Positions 1-5,489 of a DNA stretch of 5,489 nt are shown one piece after another. Each line of letters begins with the position of its first letter. The stretch's first letter is position 1. Origin of the DNA: UM-FILTER-38-24 sp041663205 (lineage in GTDB: Bacteria; Patescibacteriota; Gracilibacteria; UBA1369; LOWO2-01-FULL-3); assembly GCA_041663205.1 (NCBI GenBank), contig JBAZQZ010000044.1, positions 1 through 5,489 on the forward strand, written 5' to 3'. The translations under genes and the position numbers were made by a program. The notes beneath the pieces are model-generated. The model was not told the DNA's origin. It was given only the letters and a program-made list of their open reading frames with translations, and did not search any database.

Positions 1-1
1 A

Positions 2-1249
2 ACGGGGCGAGTATATATTTATGAAAATAAACGATTTGAAAGAATTGTTAATAAGCCGACAAATGTGGTTAATGGGATTTTTGACAATGAATGGTTTGGT
101 TTTTCCATCGCGACGGGGGACATAAACAGGGATGAGAAAGCGGATTTTGCGATATCGGCGTTTCCGTATGAAGGGCCGAGAAATAAAAGTCGTGTGAGCG
201 TATATTATGGCAGAGATGATTTTTCCAAAAAAAATATTAAGGCCGTTTTGCCCGATTTTGTCATCGAAAACCCGTTAAATGAACTTTTACTCGGTTCCAA
301 AGTTTTACTTGAAGATCTTGATAACGACGGACAAAGCGAAGTGATTATCGGCGCTCCGGGAATAGGAAATCCTGTCGGACTACGGGAAGGAAATGTTTAT
401 ATCGTGGATATTGATGAGAAAAAATCCCGTTACAGTATAAGGAAAAATGAGTTTTCTGCCGTGATACACGGGGAAAATTCGGATGATTGGTTTGGTTTCA
501 GTTTGGATATTGTGGATTTTAAAGGAGATTCAAAAAAGGATTTGCTTGTAGGGTCCAGATATTCCGATTCCCCGAATCGTATAAATGCCGGGAAGGCTTT
601 TGTTTTTCTTGGCAGTGGTGAATCTTTTGGCGTAAAGAAGCCCGTTTCAGCTCTTGATAATGAGAGGACTGTTTCAAGAGGGGAGGCGATTAAGATGATT
701 GTTGACAGGTTTGATTTGAAAGACAGGCAAGAGGAGGACATACAAAAATGTCTCGATCACAGGGAATTTTGTCTTTTTAATTTTATGGCGATGTCTTCTT
801 TTGACGGCATAGAGCTTGAACCGGATCTTGTTTTGTATCCCGATGTCGGGAAGAACGATCCGTATTATGATGAAATCAATACCGCGACTATGCTCGGAAT
901 CATAAGTGGCTATTTGAGCGACAAGAATAGCCCTTTTAAGCCTGATGAAACGATCTCCAGAGTCGATGCGCTGAAAGTCGTTCTTACCGCGACGGAGCTT
1001 GTGGAGAGTAAATATAGATTCGAGTTGGTCAAAGAGCTTGGAGGAAGTGATAAGCTGTATGGGCAAACTTCATATTTTGTTGATATTAACCCGAAAATAA
1101 GTTATATGTGGTGGTATCCGCGTTATGTGAATTTTGCGGTGGATAACGGTATTGTCGACAGATATGAGTATTTCAGGCCGGATGAGCCTATAACGATGAA
1201 AGAGCTCGATGATATGATTGTCCGAACATTTTCTTTCATAAACAAGTAA
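2..1249 (+). CDS. FG-GAP repeat / SLH-like surface protein, 5' partial
   Basis: This is the C-terminal 415 residues of a probable cell-surface protein. The frame is open from base 2, and a GTG at 65 is internal: the residues before it (GRVYIYEN...) read as the end of a preceding FG-GAP blade. At least three FG-GAP-type blades follow. Each has a calcium-loop-like D-x-[DNK]-x-D-x-x-x-[DE] motif: DINRDEKAD (119-145), DLDNDGQSE (314-340) and DFKGDSKKD (515-541). WFGFS precedes loops one and three, and IIGAPG follows loop two. In integrins and bacterial homologues such blades form beta-propellers. From about base 671 the protein changes to SLH-like repeats (SRGEAIKM; YPDV...GIISGY...F.PDETISRVDALK; a third, diverged copy ending in F.PDEPITMKELD). 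SLH domains usually bind cell-wall polymers, so a wall-attached, outward-facing propeller is inferred. The true N-terminus and any signal peptide lie outside the window. The stop codon is 1 nt before the next start. Confidence 0.88.
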   Translation, partial: TGRVYIYENKRFERIVNKPTNVVNGIFDNEWFGFSIATGDINRDEKADFAISAFPYEGPRNKSRVSVYYGRDDFSKKNIKAVLPDFVIENPLNELLLGSKVLLEDLDNDGQSEVIIGAPGIGNPVGLREGNVYIVDIDEKKSRYSIRKNEFSAVIHGENSDDWFGFSLDIVDFKGDSKKDLLVGSRYSDSPNRINAGKAFVFLGSGESFGVKKPVSALDNERTVSRGEAIKMIVDRFDLKDRQEEDIQKCLDHREFCLFNFMAMSSFDGIELEPDLVLYPDVGKNDPYYDEINTATMLGIISGYLSDKNSPFKPDETISRVDALKVVLTATELVESKYRFELVKELGGSDKLYGQTSYFVDINPKISYMWWYPRYVNFAVDNGIVDRYEYFRPDEPITMKELDDMIVRTFSFINK

Positions 1250-1250
1250 G

Positions 1251-1787
1251 ATGAAGAAATTAACGCACGAGGAGATTATCCGGATAAAACCTTCTATCGA
1301 AGATGTAAAAACCGCCAAAAGAAGTCCTTTTGTGGCTTTGCTCGATAATGTAAGAAGTCTTTATAATGTTGGCGCGATTTTCAGGACGTCCGATGCCGTA
1401 ATGCTTGAAAAGCTTTACCTCTGCGGAATTACCGGACATCCTCCGAGAAATGAAATTTCAAAAACCGCTCTCGGCGCCGAGGAAATTGTCCCGTGGGAGT
1501 ATAACGACTCCGCCGTGGATATAGTCAAAAAACTTAAAAAAGACGGTTATACAATATGCGCCGTAGAGCTTGCGCATGAGAGTATTTCGTATGACAAGGC
1601 GGATTTTAAATTTCCGCTTTGCCTTGTTTTCGGGCATGAGGTTGAGGGAATTTCGGACGAAGTGATGGAGTTTGCAGACATGGCCGTGAAAGTGCCGATG
1701 CTCGGACGCGCGAATTCTTTGAATGTTGAAACATGTTACGGCGTGGTTGTGTATGAAGTTTTAAAAAAATTGAATGAAAAAAATTAG
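1251..1787 (+). CDS. SpoU/TrmH-family RNA 2'-O-methyltransferase
   Basis: This is a 178-residue SPOUT-class enzyme, expected to transfer a methyl group from SAM to a ribose 2'-OH in tRNA or rRNA. The three SpoU motifs are present in order: motif 1 NVRSLYNVGAIFRTSDA (residues 33-49, with N39 and R45), motif 2 LVFGHEVEGIS (125-135) and motif 3 VPMLGRANSLNVE (148-160). These build the knotted SAM-binding site and dimer interface. The length fits a bare catalytic domain with no RNA-binding N-terminal extension such as RlmB carries, so the target RNA cannot be named. In motif 3, E160 follows SLNV where Ser or Ala is more usual in the family. The ATG lies 1 nt after the upstream stop and has no SD, so translation is probably coupled. 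The 3' end overlaps the next gene by 14 nt. Family confidence is high; substrate is unknown. Confidence 0.93.
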   Translation: MKKLTHEEIIRIKPSIEDVKTAKRSPFVALLDNVRSLYNVGAIFRTSDAVMLEKLYLCGITGHPPRNEISKTALGAEEIVPWEYNDSAVDIVKKLKKDGYTICAVELAHESISYDKADFKFPLCLVFGHEVEGISDEVMEFADMAVKVPMLGRANSLNVETCYGVVVYEVLKKLNEKN

Positions 1788-2754
1788 CATTTTTACATGG
1801 AGTATCGTTGTTGTGATTATTTTGTCCCTGTTTTTTGGGGTGATTTATTTTATCGGGATTCCCAGATTTATGCCCGATTCCGGCTACAACAAGGGCAATA
1901 ATGCGGTATGGGCCGGGCACGAATGGATAGGGGAGAGGAAGAGTTTTGACGAGATAAAAAAGTTCGTTGATGATTTGAGCAGTCATGAAATTTCAAATGT
2001 TTTTTTGCATGTCGGGCCTATTCTTGAAAACGGGAAAATAGATAAAAAGTCTTATGTCTATTCTTCTTATTTTTTGAGGCAGGCAAAGAGAATAAATAAA
2101 AATATAAAGTACCAGGCGTGGCTCGGGCAGATACGCGGAAAATTGGATTTGGATGACGAAAACATACGAAAAAATGCGGCTAATCAATGCCGAATTTTGG
2201 GCCAGGTTATCGGCTTTGACGGGATTCATTTTGACGTAGAACCTGTGTCCGACGAGGACAGCGGTTTTATAAATTTATTGCAAGAATGCAGAGATAATAT
2301 GTCGCCTGAAAAAGTTTTGTCTGTCGCATTGCCCGATATTATTCCACAATCTTTTTTGTGGTATACAAATAAAATTTTTAAATTCAATAACGTGAATTCG
2401 GAAATAAATTATAAAAATGCGGCGAAATATGCAGACCAGATTGTCGTCATGCTTTATGACACAAAACTTCAATCCGAATGGCTTTATAAAAAATTTGTCG
2501 CGGAAGAAGTTATACGAATCACTTCTCTTTTTGATGATCGGGAGGTTTATTTCGGGATTCCAGCTTATGAAAAAGGGGAGGGGTTTGATCCGAATATTGA
2601 AAATGTCAGAAACGGGATTTCGGGGGTTATCTCCGGGCTTAACGACTTGAGAAGTGATCCTGACAGCTTTGAGGGAATTTCGATTTATCCGTATTGGGAA
2701 ATTTCAGAAGATGAATGGGAAATTTTTGATAAATTATGGCTTAACAAAAAATAA
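1774..2754 (+). CDS. Membrane-anchored GH18-like glycoside hydrolase
   Basis: This is a 326-residue protein. A short basic start (MKK) is followed by a hydrophobic segment at residues 9-29, a signal anchor or uncleaved signal sequence with no lipobox cysteine, so the rest should lie outside the membrane. The body reads as a TIM barrel of the GH18 (chitinase-like) type: an early strand ISNVFLHVGP (73-82), YQAWLGQIRG (113-122), the catalytic strand GFDGIHFDVEP (147-157), SVALPD (183-188), VVMLYDT (224-230, the MxYD motif) and a C-terminal GISIYPYWEIS. E156 aligns with the GH18 acid catalyst and D149 and D154 with its motif aspartates, but H152 replaces the middle Asp of DxxDxDxE. Whether it cleaves chitin, peptidoglycan or another glycan, or is inactive, cannot be told from sequence. 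It starts inside the end of the SpoU-family gene (14-nt overlap) and ends 2 nt before ybeY. Confidence 0.8.
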   Translation: MKKISIFTWSIVVVIILSLFFGVIYFIGIPRFMPDSGYNKGNNAVWAGHEWIGERKSFDEIKKFVDDLSSHEISNVFLHVGPILENGKIDKKSYVYSSYFLRQAKRINKNIKYQAWLGQIRGKLDLDDENIRKNAANQCRILGQVIGFDGIHFDVEPVSDEDSGFINLLQECRDNMSPEKVLSVALPDIIPQSFLWYTNKIFKFNNVNSEINYKNAAKYADQIVVMLYDTKLQSEWLYKKFVAEEVIRITSLFDDREVYFGIPAYEKGEGFDPNIENVRNGISGVISGLNDLRSDPDSFEGISIYPYWEISEDEWEIFDKLWLNKK

Positions 2755-2756
2755 AA

Positions 2757-3188
2757 ATGTCCATGGAATTTGATTTTACAAATGAGACGATAGTAAAGAT
2801 CGGAAAAAATGTTTTTGAAAATTTGTTTGTACGATTTTCGAAATTTTTTGAAAAAAAAAGCGGCAAAATTTCTTTGATTATCGTTGACGATAAAAAAATA
2901 CGTAAAATAAATAGCGAGTATCGTGGCTTTGATGAGCCAACAGATGTCATTTCTTTTGAATACGCCGACGATTCTTTTGTCGTGGGCGGAGAAAATATTG
3001 TTGCGGTCGGGGATATATTTATTTCTTTGGATACCGCAAAAAGACAGGCGAAAGAACACGGTCATTCTCTTGATAAAGAGTTTGAAATTTTGTTTGTACA
3101 CGGGCTTCTCCACGTAATCGGATTTGATCACAAAAACGACAAAGAAGAAAAGGAAATGGAAAAACAGGCGAAAAAAATTCTCGGATAA
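2757..3188 (+). CDS. ybeY: rRNA maturation endonuclease YbeY
   Basis: This 143-residue protein has the diagnostic YbeY zinc motif HGLLHVIGFDH (residues 115-125), with ligands H115, H119 and H125. Upstream lie other family hallmarks: YRGFDEPTDVISF (55-67), containing the conserved Arg (R56) and TDV(I/L)SF, and the GDIFIS strand (85-90). YbeY is a metal-dependent RNase linked to 16S rRNA 3'-end maturation and 70S ribosome quality control, acting in the cytoplasm. The length is typical and no key residue is missing. The ATG at 2757 is 2 nt after the preceding stop; a second in-frame ATG at 2763 is an alternative, and neither has an SD. Codons 32-34 contain a run of nine A (2851-2859). The stop is 3 bp from the stop of the convergent minus-strand gene. 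Confidence 0.96.
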   Translation: MSMEFDFTNETIVKIGKNVFENLFVRFSKFFEKKSGKISLIIVDDKKIRKINSEYRGFDEPTDVISFEYADDSFVVGGENIVAVGDIFISLDTAKRQAKEHGHSLDKEFEILFVHGLLHVIGFDHKNDKEEKEMEKQAKKILG

Positions 3189-3191
3189 CCT

Positions 3192-3566
3192 TTACAGTAG
3201 CGCATCCAAATCCACAGTTTGCCAATCGTTTGATAATTCCGATTTTCTTTTGAGAGTCATGTTTATCCTCGGAGATGGCGTTTCTTCCAAGTATTTTTTT
3301 GTTCCTATGCCCTGAATCCGTGCGGTTTCTTTCCTCCTTGTGAGCTCGAAATCCATTTTGTTCATATTGAATTTCACTTTTCTTTCAATGCCAACTTCCA
3401 GCTCCTGCATGCCGATATCCGCATACAGCGGATGTGTTTCATCTTCCGTTATTTCACCTCCCGCGTCTTCTATGCGTTGGATTATTGCGTCAAAGGCATC
3501 GTCTCGCCCGGCCGCCCGTGTTTCATCGATTTCTTTCATTACCGGTTTTTTGCCTCCCACTCCCAT
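3192..3566 (-). CDS. Small conserved-looking protein of unknown function
   Basis: I do not recognise this protein. It is 124 residues from the ATG at 3566, or 115 from the ATG at 3539. The frame extends to 3662, but those extra residues overlap the divergent methyltransferase gene, are hydrophobic and tyrosine-rich, and look like antisense of a coding region. The N-terminal half is acidic and probably helical (DDAFDAIIQRIEDAGGEI). The middle alternates hydrophobic and charged residues as in beta strands (ELEVGIERKVKFNMNKMDFEL). The C-terminal third is basic (LTRRKE, TLKRKS) and ends in an acidic tail. There is no signal peptide or membrane segment, so it is probably cytoplasmic. A GGGAGG sequence (3558-3553) lies 13 nt before the inner ATG, which favours the 3539 start, though the spacing is long. 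It is the only minus-strand gene here and fills the interval between its neighbours. Nucleic-acid or ribosome binding is possible but speculative. Confidence 0.72.
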   Translation of the reverse strand: MGVGGKKPVMKEIDETRAAGRDDAFDAIIQRIEDAGGEITEDETHPLYADIGMQELEVGIERKVKFNMNKMDFELTRRKETARIQGIGTKKYLEETPSPRINMTLKRKSELSNDWQTVDLDALL

Positions 3567-3581
3567 ATTTTTTGTGTTATG

Positions 3582-3587
3582 TGTATA
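3582..3587 (-). promoter_or_regulatory. Candidate -10 box for the minus-strand gene, overlapping the + strand box
   Basis: Read on the minus strand, the bases from 3587 to 3582 give TATACA, which shares its TATA core with the + strand TATAAT. Transcription would begin near 3575, leaving about 9 nt before the ATG at 3566 or about 36 nt before the ATG at 3539. The longer leader would include GGGAGG. No good -35 is seen; the nearest TTTACC-like match has a 20-bp spacer. Weak evidence. Confidence 0.3.
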
Positions 3588-3589
3588 AT
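3584..3589 (+). promoter_or_regulatory. Consensus -10 box for the methyltransferase, possible leaderless transcript
   Basis: A perfect TATAAT is separated from the ATG at 3596 by six bases. With the usual spacing from -10 to start site, transcription would begin at or next to the A of the ATG, giving an mRNA without a 5' leader. No SD is present. There is no recognisable -35 at 16-18 bp spacing (the candidates read TCCCAT-like). The call rests on one hexamer and its position. Confidence 0.5.
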
Positions 3590-3595
3590 CCAAGT

Positions 3596-4225
3596 ATGAC
3601 TTATAAAGGTAAAAAAATAAACAAAATTTATTCTTCCGGTGAAGGATATGATTTGTGGGCAAAAAATTATGATAAAACGCTGTCTTTTTTGGACGGACTG
3701 GAGGGCAATGCTTTGAATATGATTTTGAAATGCGTGGAAGGGAAAAAAGTCTTGGATTTGGGTTGCGGGACCGGACGTGGGATTAAACATTTGTATGATT
3801 TTAAGGCCGCCGAAGTTTACGGCGCGGATGTCTCGAAAAATATGCTTCAAATTGCAAAGAAAAAATTCAAGACGACTAATTTTGTGCTTGCAGATGCGGA
3901 TAAATTACCATTCGAGGATGAATCTTTTGATGTTGTCACCGGGCTTTTTTTGATAGTTCATATCGGAGATTTGAGAAAAACTTTTGATGAGGTTTACAGG
4001 GTTTTAAAGACCGGCGGTGTTTTTATTTTAAGTAATATAAATCAACGAAAACCACCGAAATTGAAGGTTGAAAAAGATGAGGTTATCATAGAATCTTTTT
4101 ATCATATGCCGAAACATGTGATTTCCGCGCTTGAGGATTCTTTTTTTGAAATAGAAAGCGACGAACTTGTGTACGAGGACGGCGTATGGATAAACCAAAT
4201 CATAAAAGCTGTCAAAAGAGCTTGA
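3596..4225 (+). CDS. Class I SAM-dependent methyltransferase (UbiE/Methyltransf_11 type)
   Basis: This 209-residue Rossmann-fold methyltransferase starts at the ATG at 3596. The frame is open upstream to 3434, but that extension is antisense to the neighbouring gene and reads as non-protein-like sequence, and family homology begins near YDLWAKNYD (residues 18-26). SAM-binding motif I is VLDLGCGTGRG (52-62). The acidic residue that normally contacts the ribose hydroxyls is D78 in YGADVSKNML (75-84). FVLADADKLPFEDESFDVV (96-114) covers motifs II and III, and EVYRVLKTGGVFIL is the typical strand before the C-terminal cap. This pattern fits the Methyltransf_11 group, whose members methylate quinones, lipids, small molecules or tRNA. 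No substrate can be assigned. It is divergently transcribed from the unknown minus-strand gene across 29 bp and is preceded by TATAAT six bases upstream. It ends in TGA, which supports UGA as a stop in this genome. Confidence 0.92.
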   Translation: MTYKGKKINKIYSSGEGYDLWAKNYDKTLSFLDGLEGNALNMILKCVEGKKVLDLGCGTGRGIKHLYDFKAAEVYGADVSKNMLQIAKKKFKTTNFVLADADKLPFEDESFDVVTGLFLIVHIGDLRKTFDEVYRVLKTGGVFILSNINQRKPPKLKVEKDEVIIESFYHMPKHVISALEDSFFEIESDELVYEDGVWINQIIKAVKRA

Positions 4226-4254
4226 TTGACAACGTATCTGTATTGAAATAGCAT
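4226..4254 (+). promoter_or_regulatory. Sigma70-type promoter upstream of the lipoprotein gene
   Basis: A perfect -35 hexamer TTGACA (4226-4231) begins right after the methyltransferase stop. An ideal 17-bp spacer leads to TAGCAT (4249-4254), which matches four of six bases of the -10 consensus. Transcription would start near 4261, leaving a leader of about 23 nt, AU-rich and without an SD, before the ATG at 4284. It would drive the lipoprotein gene and the RlmI-like gene 6 nt downstream of it. Confidence 0.55.
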
Positions 4255-4270
4255 TGTTCTGCTTATTTTT

Positions 4271-4276
4271 TATAAA
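4271..4276 (+). promoter_or_regulatory. Alternative -10 box (TATAAA) just before the lipoprotein start
   Basis: TATAAA lies seven bases before the ATG at 4284, nearly the same geometry as TATAAT before the methyltransferase gene. If used, it would give a leaderless transcript. The -35 at proper spacing reads ATAGCA-like and is poor, and the region is AT-rich, so chance is a real alternative. It competes with the TTGACA/TAGCAT promoter as an explanation. Confidence 0.3.
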
Positions 4277-4283
4277 TATCATT

Positions 4284-5204
4284 ATGAATAAATTTATTCG
4301 TGCGACTGTCGGCGTTTTCGCTGTTTTGATTTTTTTGTCCGGATGTAGTGTTTCCGGCTCTAATCCCGCAAAAGACGGGGATAAGATAATAAAAGAAGGT
4401 CTTGATAATTTTTATGACTTAACCGCCGCGGATTTTGACGGGGCTTTGAAGGGTGTTCAGAAAAGCTCCACGGGAGATACAACTTTTGATATTTCTTTTT
4501 CCGGTTCCGGGGACATAAAAGACCCTAAAAATATTCTTTTGAATTTGAAATTTGATGGAAGCGGAGCCCTTGATAAACAGAGTGAAAATGTTTCCGGGGA
4601 GATGAAAATCAATAAATCCGATTTGTATTTTTTTGTTTCGAAAATAAGCAGTTTCGGAGGAATGATTTCCGAAGATATTTCAAAACCGTTGATCAAGCAG
4701 TGGTGGAAAACGCAATTACCACAAGACATGGTGGATTCCTTGAAGGAATCCGCGGCTTTCGGGGACGAGTCAAAACTTACACCTGAAGAGAAAAAATCGA
4801 GAGAGTTGTTGAAAGAAACTCAGTTTTTTAGCGGAGCAAAATATATCGGGGAAGAAAATGGAGACTATCGTTATGAAACGACTTTGGATCCGGAGGCTGT
4901 AAAAACTTATGTAGAAAAATCCGCAGAGATATACGGAGAAACCACTTCCGAAGATCAGCTAAAAGCGATAGATGAAAACTTCAAGAACACTCACGTGAAA
5001 GCTGAATTTTGGGTTGGCGCGACAGATAAAACAGTTCATAAATTTAACCTAAATATTAATGTTGATGATTCGGTGGCCGACATAAAAATGGATGCCACTC
5101 TTAATTTCTCAGTTAACAATATCGACAAACCTGTAACCGTGGAGGCGCCAAAAGATGCGAAAGAATTTGACCCTAACGTGATTTTTGGCGGAGTCACTCA
5201 ATAA
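4284..5204 (+). CDS. Secreted lipoprotein, possibly LppX/LolA-like fold
   Basis: This 306-residue protein starts at the ATG at 4284. An in-frame codon at 4254 would add ten hydrophobic residues before the basic N-region and spoil the signal peptide, so it is rejected. The signal peptide has MNKFIR, a hydrophobic stretch to about residue 17 and the lipobox L18-S-G-C21, so C21 should be lipidated after signal peptidase II cleavage. A short linker (SVSGSNPAKDG) precedes a soluble domain with many alternating beta-strand patterns: DTTFDISFSGSGDI, ILLNLKFDGSGAL, GDYRYETTLDPEAV, VKAEFWVG, FNLNINVDDSVADIKMD. It ends with VTVEAPKDAKEFD. Repeated amphipathic strands, a late charged strand and the terminal P-V-x-x-x-A-P motif resemble LppX/LprG- or LolA-like lipid-binding lipoproteins, but this is a pattern-level inference. 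The lipoprotein call is firm; the function is not. It has its own candidate promoter and lies 6 nt before the RlmI-like gene. Confidence 0.88.
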   Translation: MNKFIRATVGVFAVLIFLSGCSVSGSNPAKDGDKIIKEGLDNFYDLTAADFDGALKGVQKSSTGDTTFDISFSGSGDIKDPKNILLNLKFDGSGALDKQSENVSGEMKINKSDLYFFVSKISSFGGMISEDISKPLIKQWWKTQLPQDMVDSLKESAAFGDESKLTPEEKKSRELLKETQFFSGAKYIGEENGDYRYETTLDPEAVKTYVEKSAEIYGETTSEDQLKAIDENFKNTHVKAEFWVGATDKTVHKFNLNINVDDSVADIKMDATLNFSVNNIDKPVTVEAPKDAKEFDPNVIFGGVTQ

Positions 5205-5210
5205 AATTCA

Positions 5211-5489
5211 ATGTCTGATTTATCCAAAATAAGATTAAAACCGAAAAAAGATATGCCTGTTGTTTCGGGGCATCCGTGGATTTTTTCCAATGGAATTTCC
5301 GAGTGCGAGGCTAAAGATATCGGCGAAATCGTGGAGGTGTTTTCCGACGGGGGAGAGTACGTTGGAACGGGTTATTTCAGCCCAAACGGCTCTATCAGTG
5401 TAAGAATTTTGTCGAGGAACAGGGGAGAGATTTTTGACAGTGATTTTTTCGAAAAGAGATTTTTGGAACTTGATAAAATCAAGAGGGGA
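5211..5489 (+). CDS. rlmI: RlmI-like class I rRNA methyltransferase (PUA N-terminus), 3' partial
   Basis: The first 93 residues of a gene that runs off the window. They match the N-terminal PUA domain of the RlmI/YccW family, whose E. coli member makes m5C1962 in 23S rRNA. Visible hallmarks are the basic opening LKPKKD (residues 9-14), the signature GHPWIFSNGI (20-29), the strand GEIVEVFSDGGEYVGTGYFS (38-57), SISVRILSR (61-69), and an F-x-x-R-x-x-x-L helix where the linker to the catalytic domain begins. The SAM-binding domain and its cysteines lie beyond the edge, so the catalytic part is unseen and the exact position modified is inferred from family only. The ATG at 5211 is the first start after the in-frame stop that ends the lipoprotein gene (5202-5204). 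There is no SD, and it is probably co-transcribed with the lipoprotein. Confidence 0.88.
   Translation, partial: MSDLSKIRLKPKKDMPVVSGHPWIFSNGISECEAKDIGEIVEVFSDGGEYVGTGYFSPNGSISVRILSRNRGEIFDSDFFEKRFLELDKIKRG

Noticed and set aside
65..67. GTG as the true start of the FG-GAP/SLH protein
   Set aside because: The frame is open upstream to base 2 and encodes a typical FG-GAP strand (GRVYIYEN), so the gene extends beyond the window.
430..1318. Minus-strand open frames beneath the FG-GAP/SLH gene
   Set aside because: They are antisense shadows of a clearly coding frame with no domain signal.
3340..3588. Open + strand frame rich in Ser, Pro and Cys across the minus-strand gene
   Set aside because: It is antisense to the better protein-like minus-strand frame, has low-complexity composition, no start signal and no recognisable domain.
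3434..3595. N-terminal extension of the methyltransferase by 54 residues
   Set aside because: The residues are an antisense by-product of the minus-strand gene (runs of His, Leu, Arg, Pro), and family similarity begins after the ATG at 3596.
3567..3662. Longer start for the minus-strand gene at 3662
   Set aside because: It would overlap the divergent methyltransferase by 67 nt, its residues look like antisense of that gene, and it would cover the probable promoter.
4223..4225. UGA read as glycine, as in Gracilibacteria/SR1
   Set aside because: The methyltransferase ends naturally here, a probable promoter follows at once, and no real gene in the window contains in-frame UGA.
4254..4283. Earlier lipoprotein start at 4254
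   Set aside because: The added residues MFCLFFINII place a hydrophobic block before the basic N-region, and the ATG at 4284 gives a textbook lipoprotein signal.

Overview
The window looks like part of a small, streamlined bacterial genome, most likely a Patescibacteria/CPR member, perhaps Peregrinibacteria-like. That placement is an inference from three things. The genes are tightly packed and of modest AT bias. No start on the + strand has a convincing Shine-Dalgarno (SD) sequence. A surface protein joining FG-GAP repeats to SLH-like repeats sits beside RNA-maturation genes. UGA ends one gene and never occurs inside a reading frame, so the standard bacterial code applies, not the UGA=Gly code of Gracilibacteria/SR1.

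Layout. Positions 2-3188 hold four + strand genes spaced +1, -14 and +2 nt, almost certainly one transcription unit: (1) the 3' part of an FG-GAP/SLH surface protein, open at the left edge; (2) a SpoU/TrmH-family RNA 2'-O-methyltransferase; (3) a membrane-anchored GH18-like glycoside hydrolase; (4) the rRNA maturation endonuclease YbeY. A minus-strand gene (3192-3566) of unknown function meets ybeY tail to tail with 3 bp between the stop codons. It is divergent, across only 29 bp, from a class I SAM-dependent methyltransferase (3596-4225). Then come a lipoprotein (4284-5204) with its own probable promoter and, 6 nt later, the start of an RlmI-like 23S rRNA methyltransferase that runs off the right edge and was recognised here by direct translation.

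The genes fall into two themes. One is RNA modification and processing: the SpoU family protein, YbeY, the RlmI-like protein, and possibly the small-molecule or RNA methyltransferase. The other is the cell surface: the FG-GAP/SLH protein, the anchored GH18-like protein and the lipoprotein. The mixing looks like genome compaction rather than a dedicated pathway.

Nothing seen amounts to a clearly new system. There is no CRISPR array, mobile element, tRNA or rRNA, riboswitch or convincing intrinsic terminator. The most informative oddities are -10-like boxes placed so that two genes could be transcribed leaderless, a near-symmetric -10 between the divergent genes, the unrecognised minus-strand protein, and a GH18-type active-site motif with one aspartate replaced by histidine. 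No non-coding stretch exceeds 60 bp.
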